Below, piece after piece: positions 54,853 to 64,000 of a stretch of 64,000 bases of DNA (positions are counted from its first letter, which is position 1; the number at the start of each line of letters is the position of its first letter). Below the pieces are notes generated by a model. That model was not told the origin of the DNA. It did not search any database and was given only the letters and a program-made list of their open reading frames with translations. Position numbers and translations under genes: made by a program. The stretch is from Catonia carolina (lineage: Eukaryota; Arthropoda; Insecta; Hemiptera; Achilidae): the NCBI GenBank assembly GCA_035578175.1, contig JAQMRL010000001.1, forward strand, positions 371,249,720 through 371,313,719, given 5' to 3'.

Positions 54853-56164
54853 CTAAACAGGAAAAACATAATTATTTTCAATTTTTATTAAACATCCTAT
54901 GCAGGTATTATCAAAAATGTATTATTTAAAATTGAAATAAATATTTCTAACTATCAGAACACAATAACAGTAAACACTTAACCAATGTCTATAGTGCTTT
55001 CGTGTACCTTGTACACATCTTCAGTAATGTATTTAAAAATTTTTTACAATAAAAATTTACAACTTCCTACTGCTACCATGGCAGACAAGAAATAGTCAAT
55101 TCTTATCTTAAACAGCCTTGCGAACTTAATCAGTTGGTTGTCATATTCAACTCGGGTGTTCATTAATTTCAATTATTCTCAAATGGTGCACAACTGTAAC
55201 TTACAGGTAATTATACAACTATGTTACAAATTTTCTTTCATGTACAACATATGAATTAATTTCTACTCATCTGCATCTATCTCTACATATAAAAAACATA
55301 ATTTTTTAAACATATTTCTACTCAAATTTCTACAAGTTATTTTAGTTAAAATGTGTTAGCATAAATATTCATTATCACTGTAAAACAATTTTACATTGTA
55401 ACACTATAACAGTGTTATTAGAAAAATAATTAAGGACAAATTGTTTATTGTAAGAAATTGTATAAGATTGAGTGTATTGAACAAGGATAATGGATTGTGA
55501 TGAATAAAATATTTTGAATAGGAATTCTCGGAAATTGAAACTAGTAGAAATGGTTTTTTTCTGTTTTAATTCCATCCACTATATTCTGGTGAAGTGGAGA
55601 AAGTGTTAGAAGGGTCTCGATTGTTTGAGAAACTATCTGATTACAAATATAAAAACAGTTAGTGCTTTTTATAATCAGTTAGTTGTACGTCTTGGACTAA
55701 GAATGAAATTAGTGTTGTCGGGCCATTTCAAAATAGTGTTATTACAGGACTGGTTCTGAATTATGTGGATAGTATATAACAATATAGGTGGCCACAAGTG
55801 GTTGCAGATAAGTAAGTCATTCTTTTGATCTTATTATTATTCGTATCTTATTTATAGTAGAGTTTAGTTTAAGTTCTGTAATTAATTTAATTTAACCAAT
55901 CTAATTGTAATTTGTTGGTCTCAGCTTAATAATTAATTGTAATTATTTATTATACCCAGATCCTGAAGGGACCTTAGCTTATTGTTACAATATGTCTGTT
56001 TGACAATTTTTTTTTTGTTTAAAATGATAGAAATGTTTTTTCAAGTTATTTAAATTGGAAAAACATTTTTATCATTTTTTATTTTATTCTAAAAATTGTA
56101 TCAACAGCTTGGGCATTAGTGACTAAAGTTTGTTATGGTGCAGTATTAGTGGGTATAATGTGTA
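54853..56164. other. AT-rich intron, nothing recognised
   Basis: No exon or named repeat found. Confidence 0.35.
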
Positions 56165-56270
56165 ATAACTTCCAGATTATAGCCTAGAATTGAACACTGG
56201 ACCTTCTACTTAGAAGTTCAATGAAATCTAGTGCTCTAAAACACTACACCACTCTAAATTTCAAGTCTTT
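56165..56270 (-). repeat. tRNA-derived SINE head
   Basis: Minus strand: gagtggtgtagtgttttaga (A-box side) and ccagtgttcaattctaggct (B-box side). Similar to the head at 7530-7615. Confidence 0.5.
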
Positions 56271-56311
56271 TAATTCCCTTTATTATTTTACAATATGAGG
56301 AAGGTAGGGTA

Positions 56312-56390
56312 AACCACCTCACTCCTTGTTTTACTTAGAGCTTTTAGAGGTTCAAAACAGCCTTTCGGCTGATGATCTAAACAACCACAT
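56312..56390 (-). repeat. SINE-like family A, end fragment
   Basis: Cacctcactccttgttttac ... ggttcaaaacagcctttcgg ctgatgatctaaacaac. Confidence 0.75.
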
Positions 56391-56439
56391 CTTATAATAC
56401 TGTAACTGATAAAAGTATAGTTTAAAATGTCGTATAAGT

Positions 56440-56805
56440 TGTGTTTTTTACGTCGCATAGTTGTGTTTTTTGACTGTAAAGCACATCAAAGCTAATGATG
56501 CAGGCAATTGAGGGAGATAGATGAAAATAAGTGATGAAAAAATATCAGACCTTACCGGGCATTGAAACTGGGACCTATATATTATTGCAATATGTAAGGC
56601 AGACCAATATTAATATGCAAGATTCAAAATTTGTTTTAGAATAGTATTTTTTTAAATACATTTAAACTGCACAAAGTGATATACCCTGACTGATTTTGAA
56701 GCTATAATTGACAATGTGCATAAATTTCTAAGGTCCTTGTTGGGAATCATACCCATGTATCACAGTAGTTGGGAACACAACAACTGAGCTACAAAAATTG
56801 TAAAT
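56440..56805 (-). repeat. two tRNA-derived SINE pieces
   Basis: The minus strand at 56735-56805 reads tgtagctcagttgttgtgtt (A box) and gggtatgattcccaac (B box). At 56560-56580 ggtcccagtttcaatgcccg (B box) is followed by a body ending gtgctttacagtcaaaaaac (56464-56483). Confidence 0.5.
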
Positions 56806-57108
56806 TTTTCACTCATCACACCTGTACTGCAAGTAAAGTCGCTTGTAAACTGCAAGTGAAGTCGATAAATAATTTACTGCATCTAATATTTATATTGGTA
56901 TTTTCTTACTTCATTTTTGGACTACAAAGTTACTTTTGAGCAATCTCATTCTATTTTCATGAAAAATTTCAATATAATAACAGTTTCAAACCATGGAAAA
57001 ACGGGGGTTTTTAACTATTACCAATGTTTTTCAAACACCAACAGATCACAAATTATTTCACTCAAATTACAAAAATAATGATAATAAAACAAAATATTTT
57101 GGATTCAC

Positions 57109-57279
57109 CTTATTTAAAATGTCATAAGATCTAAATGTAAAAAATGTTGATATAGTAGCAACAACAAAGTATGCAATTGCAAATCTTTGTAAAACTCCAC
57201 ATATCCTTAATGTCTTTAATGCTGGACCTGATGCAACTGTATTTAAAGACACGCCCAAAATAAATAAAATTAAAGACCT
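57109..57279 (-). CDS. HGSNAT: HGSNAT-like acetyltransferase, exon
   Basis: The acceptor is tttgtttcag (to 57280) and the donor gtgaat (57108-57103). 57 codons, phase 0 at both ends: RSLILFILGVSLNTVASGPA, LKTLRICGVLQRFAIAYFVV, ATISTFFTFRSYDILNK. The RIPGVLQRLG.TYFVVA signature of the family is present as RICGVLQRFAIAYFVVA, spanning two membrane helices. Confidence 0.95.
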
Positions 57280-57394
57280 CTGAAACAAAACACAAGACGA
57301 ATTGTACATTAAAATACATCAGTACATAACAACAGTTATATAGGGCAATACATAATATATAGGATGCGGCACAATGTAAAATATATTAGTAAAA

Positions 57395-58352
57395 ATTTGG
57401 TGTGAAACACTCACACAACTTTCTCTTGCCAATGCAAATAATTAACTATAAACCTAACATTAGTAATAAAACATTAGAAATAAACAAAAAAACTAACCCC
57501 AATAAACAATCAAATTTAATCATGAGTGAAAGACGCAAAATGAAAATCAACTTCAGTTCGGCTTAAAAATACGGAAAATCACTCTTTTACGCTAAACTAG
57601 GCTCTGTAGAGAAAACTCCTTTAAATAAAATCTTTTAATTTCCTATTAATTTGATTACATACACTTTTATTGTAAAATGCATACTAAGGCCGAAATCTTA
57701 AAAAAAATCAATTTTTCACACGTTTTTGTGAGAAAAACAGAAAATCGCTAATTACCGCTGAACTAAGCGTTAGACAAAAAAATGTTTGAAAAAAGTTATA
57801 GAATTTTAAATTCTCTGCAACTTTTATGATATACATTAATGTGGTAAAATGCATATTAAAGCCGCAATCTTAAGAAAACAAATTTTTTTTACGTGTAAAC
57901 AGCCTCTCCAAGAATTTCAGCAGACATGACGCCTACCTTATCTTGTAAAGCATAAAAAATTTAGAAAAACCAGGCAATTTAAAAAAAATTGTAGGACCCG
58001 TTTCTGAGAAAATTACAAAAAAGTGAAAATTTACAATAATTAACTACTACTTCTGGTTGACCGATTTTAATGAAAATGTTCGTGTCGAGTCTGGTAGTTG
58101 TGTCGGGTCTGGTAGTTGTGTCTAACTTAAGTTTAAAGTTTCACGTTTGTATGATGTTCCGATCTTGAGATATTCTGTTCACATACACACACAGACAGAC
58201 ACACACACACACAGACCAGTCACTAAAAACATGTTTTTTGGGTTCAGGGGGTCTGAAAACTTGTAGATGCGGTGAAAACTCGATTTCGAAAAATCGACAT
58301 GAAAACAATACTTTCCTTCCTATATATTCATATAGGCAAGAGAAAGTAAAAA
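57395..58352. repeat. repeat family B, full-length copy
   Basis: Starts tttggtgtgaaacactcaca acaactttctcttgcc, ends cctatatattcatataggca agagaaagta. A (ca)n microsatellite lies at 58182-58213. Opposite orientation to 43133-44036. Confidence 0.8.
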
Positions 58353-58856
58353 TGAACCCCAAATGTATTTATACGAGTAAATATCTATTTATGTAAGAAA
58401 TAAATGAAGTAAAAATAATTTTAGAATTTTCAATTGAAAGAGTGGTTTCCATTTGTAAAATTGAGAACATTTTCAGCTCTGTGTAGTTAAATTTTAGTTC
58501 TTCATAATATTTCTCACGCCAAATCATGGAGATCCTAAGTGTATAATGCTTTAATACATTTTGTAAAATTTTTTTAACAGCTCTAGACTCTTTTCATGAA
58601 CATTCCCTTAATTATCTAGGCCTATGTTAAAAAAAATTCTTCTACGGAGATCTACAAATATAGACATACCACAAAATAAAAGGGCATATAACTTACAAGT
58701 TTTATTTAACATCACTCATTTAAGAAAATAAAAATTTCACTCCCACGTCTTAAGTCACTTTCTTTCTTGTGGGTTTTGATTGAATTAACAAAAGTGCCTG
58801 GTAATTCCACAAAACCTGAGTTAATTTCATTAACAATGACAAAAGGTTATTGATAA
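58353..58856. other. nothing recognised
   Basis: AT-rich intron sequence. Confidence 0.35.
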
Positions 58857-58858
58857 TA

Positions 58859-60007
58859 CAGTCGATTCCGGATAATTGGTCCACTGGTTAATTGGGGCAG
58901 CCGGATTTTTGTGACAGTTCTTTAATGAACAAAAACAGAACAGGATTTTACATTGATAAGTACTCCGTTTATTCGGTCCATAATGCTGCTTATTGGAGCC
59001 AATCTGATGTATGTACAATATATGTTTTATTAAAACCATTACAGGCCAGCAATGAACAGCACGTGGTTTTAAGCAGCATGATAAGATAATGGGAAGGATA
59101 GAGGTAGTAAACATTTCGACAGTTAAACAACAGTAATCACACATCAGTCATAACAGAGTTGTTATCTACAGTACAATGTATAGGCTACGTAATCGTCATT
59201 GCACAAATTTCAGTGAGTCATATCCACTAGTTATGCTCAACCTTACAAACTGTATAGACTGCCTCCTTGCAACTTATATATAGTTGTCTTTTGTCACACG
59301 TATATAGAACGTTTGTAATTCCTTGCTTCTCATCAGTTTTTGTGATTTCATGAGTGTACTGTAACACTGTTATTCGAGTCTGGTTGTTTTATTATCTGGA
59401 GGCATACTTTCTTGTTTATATTTTTATTCCCATTCATTTCACACATTTTGTTGATATTTTTATGTGTAGGCTTACACTGCAGTACCTACTAAAAAGTCTT
59501 TGTGAGTTAAATACCGCGTAACGATAGGACTGTGTGAACGAATAAAGCTTCTCGACAAAATAAAAACGTATCCACCTAACTTAAGCCAACATAAACTATC
59601 GGAACTAACCGATGTACCAAAAATTACGATAGCTTGTATCGTGCTCCAAGAAAATAAAATATGCCGAGAGTGGGTATTAAAAGATCATGGAAAATCTTAG
59701 AAAAGAAAGCATGAAGGAAGGATCCATTTGTTGAGAAGCGATCGACATTGTAACTTCACAAGGTGTTAGTGTCAATTGTCCAATGCTTAAAACCAAGGCA
59801 AAAGGTTTTGCTAAAAAGTTAATCATTGTTCTGTACCCTTTTATTTTTTGTGTGTGTATATGGATAGAACTTCCATGTAAAATTTATGTACGTGATAATT
59901 TTAATAAAATACAGTATCGTATATGCCACAGTTTACAAATTAGTTTATTAGAGCCAGCCATTTAATTAGGCAAAAATGTTACGGTCCCAATGATCCGGAA
60001 TTGACTA
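58859..60007 (+). mobile_element. pogo/Tigger-like element, decayed
   Basis: TA on both sides; TIRs cagtcgattccggataattg and, inverted, tagtcaattccggatcattg. Around 59530-59815 plus frames read ERIKLLDKIKTYPPNLSQHK, LSELTDVPKITIACIVLQE, then SIVTSQGVSVNCPMLKTKAK. These are the psq/CENP-B-type HTH domains of Tigger/jerky transposases. The DDE part is missing. This family differs from 17941-18981. Confidence 0.8.
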
Positions 60008-60054
60008 TACTTCCATATTTATTCAGAAACAGGTCTATATTATGATTAATGTCC

Positions 60055-60056
<2 letters not shown>

Positions 60057-60096
<40 letters not shown>

Positions 60097-60250
60097 GTTT
60101 AACGTCCGACTGTTTTGCAAATTGCTGCTAATGCAGACGGTGAATGATGAAATGAATTTTTTGTAACGTATGAAAAAATGCCATGCCCGAGTGGGATTCG
60201 ACCGCGTGATGAGAGGCGAGCACGTTACCAACATCGCCAACGCGGCCGGC
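60057..60250 (-). repeat. tRNA-derived SINE with 39-nt poly(A) tail
   Basis: The minus strand begins gccggccgcgttggcgatgt, with A box ttggtaacgtgctcgcct, B box cggtcgaatcccactcgg, body and end gtcggacgttaaacc, then A39 (T run 60057-60095 on plus). The long pure A tail suggests a recent insertion. Confidence 0.85.
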
Positions 60251-60525
60251 TTTTAAGTCCTAATGGACTTTTAGGACTTCATTTTAAGTCCTAATGAAGA
60301 ACATAGAATCACAGTATGTTATACAAATATGCAAATTCCCTCACCCCTTTTTTGAATGTTCGGATTTAATGTTGCTTTGATTTAACATCAATGTCCAACT
60401 AGACTTTAGCACTGTAAGTCGAGGTAATTACAAAACTGGATATAATAAATATTAAATGAAAAACCTTTCCAATGACTGCTTTAACTAAATAATAAACAGT
60501 TTTTATAAACTTTAAACAAAATGTA

Positions 60526-61812
60526 CGAGGTGAGATCAAAAAGTAAGGTGACTTTTTGAATTTCGCGCGCTCTCTACACTCTAATTTCAAATTTTCTTTT
60601 TGTTGTGTTGGTACACTCGTCACGATCATATGTTCAAAGTTTTGACTATATAGAACGTGTTGTTTTTATGTGAGAGGCATAAAGGTTAGACTCGTGTTTG
60701 CGTGCTTGGCGATTTTTTGCTGTGGAAAATAATGGAGCAGAGAGTTTGTATTAATTTTTGAGTAAAAAATGGTATTAAGTGTTCAAAAACTCTTGAAATG
60801 TTGACAGTGGCGTACGGTGAGTCATCTTTGAGCAAAAATAATATTTATAAATAGTATAAGTTATTCCAAGATGGCCAAGAAAATGTTAACAATGAACCTC
60901 GCTCTGGACGCCCCAGCACGTCAAAAACCGACGAAAATGTTCAGGAAGTGAAAAATCGTCGAATCACGATTAGAGAAATAGCTGATGATCTTAACATATC
61001 GTTTGGCTCATGCCAATCAATTTTAACGAATGTTTTGGGTATGACACGTGTGTCAGCGAAATTCATTCCAAAACTGCTTAATTTTGATCAGAAGCAGCGT
61101 CGCATGAATATCACCCAAGACATGTTGAATGACGTCAATGATGATTCTGATCTGCTCAAAAGGGTTATAACTGGTGAAAAAACATAGATCTATGGTTATG
61201 ACGTCGAAATCAAAGCCCAATCATCCCAGTGGAAGAGCCCAGGAGAGCCAAGACCGAAAACGGCACGCCAAGTTCGTTCGAATGTGAAGGTTTTGCTCAC
61301 AGTTTTCTTTGATTACCATGGCACTGTGCATCAAGAATTCCTACCACAAGGTCATACGGTAAAGAAGGAGTATTACCTTGAGGTTATGCGGCGTTTGCAT
61401 GAATCAATAAGAAAAAAACGTCCGGAAGTTTGGAAAGAAAATTCATTGATTCTGCACCTGAGCATACGTCGTTACTAGTTTTTTGGCCAAAAACAATACT
61501 ATAATCATGCCTCAGCCACCGTATTTACCAGACTTGGCCCCCTGCGACTTTTCCCTCTTCCCAAAATTGAAAAGGCCTATTAAAGGACAAAGATTTGCGA
61601 TGATTGAGGAAATTAAGGCTGCATCGCTGGAGGAGCTCAAGGCAATACCCAAAAGTGCATTTCAGAAATGTTTTGACGACTGGAAAAAGCGCTGGCACAA
61701 GTGCATTGTATCAGAGGGGGATTATTTTGAAGGGGTTAACATAATTTTGGATGAATAAATGAATATTTTTTTATAAAAATGAAAAGTCACCTTACTTTTT
61801 GATCACACCCCG
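60526..61812 (+). mobile_element. mariner transposon, inactive
   Basis: TA on both sides (60524-60525, 61813-61814). TIRs cgaggtgagatcaaaaagta / complement of tactttttgatcacaccccg, followed by aggtgactttt in both. 1287 bp. Confidence 0.9.
60732..61758 (+). pseudogene. mariner transposase, several stops
   Basis: Starts at MEQRVCINF (60732), with an early stop. It then reads NEPRSGRPSTSKTDENVQEV, RRITIREIADDLNISFGS, VSAKFIPKLLNFDQKQRR and LKRVITGEKT, followed by a stop where ITGDE(S/T)W is expected, so the first catalytic Asp is altered. The next blocks are QSSQWKSPGEPRPKTARQVR, LPQGHTVKKEYYLEVMRRL, a break at the second Asp, PPYLPDLAPCDFSLFPKLK (third Asp, about 61540), and KCFDDWKKRWHKCI near the end. 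Confidence 0.85.
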
Positions 61813-61814
61813 TA

Positions 61815-62142
61815 TTTTGGAGTCTAGATGTCTCCAGACATCTACATGGATATCAAATTATACTTCCTTGTTTGTCAGCATTTAGAAAACTTATACAACT
61901 GAACTGAGTTCCATGGGGAACTAATTTGTATCCAAAGCACTAACATAAGACGAGTGTTTTATGATGGGATGAATATGACAGGAATACTATTATTTAGTGG
62001 CCCCTTTCTTGAGTATGGAGATTCAAATCATCTAATATCATATTCATTTGTTACTTTACCTACCATGCAATAAACTAATAAAGTCTGTAATATTTCTGAG
62101 GTAGTACAGACTATAAAAAATATCGGGTATAAAAATACTTAC
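61815..62142. other. intron, nothing recognised
   Basis: Between the mariner and the donor of the next exon. Confidence 0.35.
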
Positions 62143-62239
62143 CCGAAATATACCTCGAAACATAGAAATTCGAGAAGTCCCTTTTTTCAATTGAGATTTC
62201 ACAACTATTGGTATGCAAACACCCATTATCCACATGAAC
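62143..62239 (-). CDS. HGSNAT: HGSNAT-like acetyltransferase, first exon in window
   Basis: The acceptor is ttgttatttag (to 62240) and the donor gtaagt (62142-62137). One base completes the preceding codon, then 32 residues follow: FMWIMGVCIPIVVKSQLKKG and TSRISMFRGIFR. The family has DLVFPWFVFIMG.SI.LS....L..G.S at this point: a membrane helix and a cytosolic loop. The upstream exons (signal/lysosomal-targeting N-terminus, lumenal domain, first helix with DLVFPW) lie beyond 64000. Confidence 0.9.
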
Positions 62240-62779
62240 CTAAATAACAAATAACCAAATATAATACAATACAATACAAAATAAGTTGCAATCGATGAAA
62301 GTCATTTATTGATCAGATAAAACATAAAAAGCACAAGTAGGCAGATATCTGCTTCAGTAAAGCCATAAATAGTTCCATATCTTATGCACACAAAGATCAC
62401 CGCTTCTCATACAACATTTATTATATCATAATGTTTATAGTAGTTAAAAAACTACTGCAATAATTTTTAAGATTTAAGTTTTTTTAGATTAATGTTTGAT
62501 ACTCACTTATTACAAACACACCATCTTGAAAAAAGAAATATCTCCTTTGGAAGATCTCAGAATAAGAAAGTTTGTCTTTCTATACAACTAACTTATCCAG
62601 ATGTCATTTTTATCATCTTAATTTCACACAGTTATATAATTATATACAGCTGATAATGTCTCAGACCTGTGTAGTAACATTTTCTTATAAAACAAACAGT
62701 TATGTGCATCAATACTACCAAAACCGCCAGTTGATTATGAGAAGTGACAGGTTATGAACCCAGGATAGAGCTTGACTCC

Positions 62780-63260
62780 AGTCTTCTATTTATGACAATG
62801 AATGTAGCCAGAGCGTGAAGAATGCTTCACTGGCTCACTGGTATGATTGTATAAGTATCTGGTTTCCGCGGTACTAGAATACTGTGCTGTAGTTTGGAAC
62901 TACCGAAGGGAAATCACCGAGAAAGATATAGGTGTCCAGAAAAGATTAATCACAATTCTGGAGTTTAGGACTAAGCTGAAGCTTGAAACGTATGAAAATG
63001 TGCTCAACCACTAAGAGTTGCAGAAGTTGAGTGTTCGTCAAACGATTTAAGAGATTACACAAGTGTATAACATCATACAAGCGAAGGTATAATATTCAGA
63101 TGATTCAATGTCCCATAGCCGTGGTAGTGAGAGAATGCATAACGCTCTCACTCGCACAAGCCATACACGCCGTTCCAATAACATTGTAGTATAATTTTAC
63201 TCTTTGTTGTGAGCAAGCATTTAAGCATGCAGTAAACTAACAAGCAAGATAACGACTGTA
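62780..63260 (+). pseudogene. LINE C-terminal relic (CR1/Jockey-like guess)
   Basis: Plus frames read LEYCAVVWNYRREITEKDIG, VQKRLITILEFRTKLKLETY, then NALTRTSHTRRSNNIVV. This resembles the YCS.VW.P......ESVQRR...I and later ...R.THSR.... segments at the C-terminus of non-LTR reverse transcriptases. Stops present. Confidence 0.4.
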
Positions 63261-64000
63261 GTATGTTTTCAGATTTGGATTATAAAGGTAAAGACCTTTG
63301 AGCGCATGCGTAGTTATGCCACATATCTCCCTCCCACTTGCTCGGCTTTGGGACATTAGCTCGTCTGATACTTATAGATGTGCAGGCTATTTGTAAAATT
63401 AGCCTACAGGTACAGTATGCCTCAGCAAGAAATCATAGGCTACTATCTGACATTAAAAATAGCAAGCTAGGGCCTGACTAACAGAAGCATTGACATAATA
63501 AATGAGGTTAATGACAAGATTGAGATTTCTGAAAACCAAATAACCCCAGGAAGAGACAAATAAATGTTTTGTATGAAGATACAAAATTTATACCTTCAGA
63601 TAGGTACATTTTGTACATATAAATATAAAAAGAAGTTTAAATTATTAAATATATAAACAGAATATGAAAACAGTGACCTAATTAGGTTGACAGAACTGAC
63701 TTAGTAAATTTAAATTACAAAATGTATGGATAAACTTATTCCTGTACCTGTCATGACATACAGAAAAGGTCAATGTCTCTGAAAATATGTGTAACTTTAA
63801 ATATTACAATGAGCTGAAGATGTGGTGACGCAGTGAAAGTTCTTTTCCTTAGGTAAGGGTGCTCACTGATTCTTTGATCATTCTAGTGGTTTTTAATATT
63901 TTTATTCACAATAAGTAAAATTTTAAAAAGTGTTAAAATGTACATTAATTTTACAATTCTCTGAGGAAATCCCTTGTCAGGAAACAGGAAGAAAAAGAAG
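63261..64000. other. HGSNAT intron, nothing recognised
   Basis: No upstream HGSNAT exon or repeat identified. Confidence 0.35.

Noticed and set aside
57131..57319. Second ORF overlapping the HGSNAT exon
   Set aside because: Out of frame with the conserved exon; a shadow of it.
58860..59144. ORFs near 58830-59144 as a small gene
   Set aside because: They lie in the terminal part of a Tigger-like element and match no family.
1..64000. CRISPR array, operons, riboswitches or other prokaryotic features
   Set aside because: Spliced eukaryotic genes and metazoan transposons throughout; the short tandem repeats seen have no spacer structure.

Overview
The window looks like AT-rich nuclear DNA of an insect. 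The small exons have GT-AG splice sites, the introns are large, and the introns are packed with mariner, pogo/Tigger, hAT, piggyBac-like, Helitron, RTE-like LINE, LTR and tRNA-derived SINE copies. The repeat mix is compatible with a hemipteroid insect, but I cannot place the order with confidence.

Two host genes explain the real coding sequence, both on the minus strand. On the right, 42036-62239 holds the last seven coding exons of a heparan-alpha-glucosaminide N-acetyltransferase gene (HGSNAT-like); its 5' exons lie beyond 64000. About 2.2 kb downstream, 6585-39819 holds the first eight coding exons (420 codons) of a lysosomal alpha-mannosidase (MAN2B1-like); its 3' exons lie left of position 1. 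All exon phases join without conflict. Both products act in lysosomal glycan breakdown: HGSNAT acetylates heparan sulphate glucosamine at the lysosomal membrane, and MAN2B trims mannose from N-glycans in the lumen.

Layout from left to right. 1-6584 (mannosidase intron 8): RTE-like LINE, fold-back mariner relic, LINE relic, SINEs. Intron 6 (7941-13155): Helitron-like unit, decayed Tc-type transposase, hAT copy inside a SINE, and a solo LTR with four histone-type hairpins. Intron 5 (13260-20525): a 6.3-kb TIR element with subterminal repeats and a nested pogo relic, followed by a cluster of perfect hairpins. Introns 4 and 3: SINE-like repeats, LINE relics, a mariner relic. Intron 2 (26847-32862): a 3.9-kb fold-back element with ~0.8-kb arms and a second solo LTR of the histone-hairpin family. 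Intron 1 (32966-39588): mariner relic, and a TIR transposon nested in a SINE-like repeat. HGSNAT introns: a piggyBac-like MITE, three mariners (one nearly intact), a solo LTR nested in a repeat, and a Tigger relic.

The most interesting signal is an LTR family (12103-12844 and 31966-32618). It has TG...CA ends, 4-bp target duplications and a TATA box. Where a poly(A) signal would be expected it has one or more exact matches to the 16-nt histone mRNA 3' stem-loop consensus, in sense orientation within host introns.
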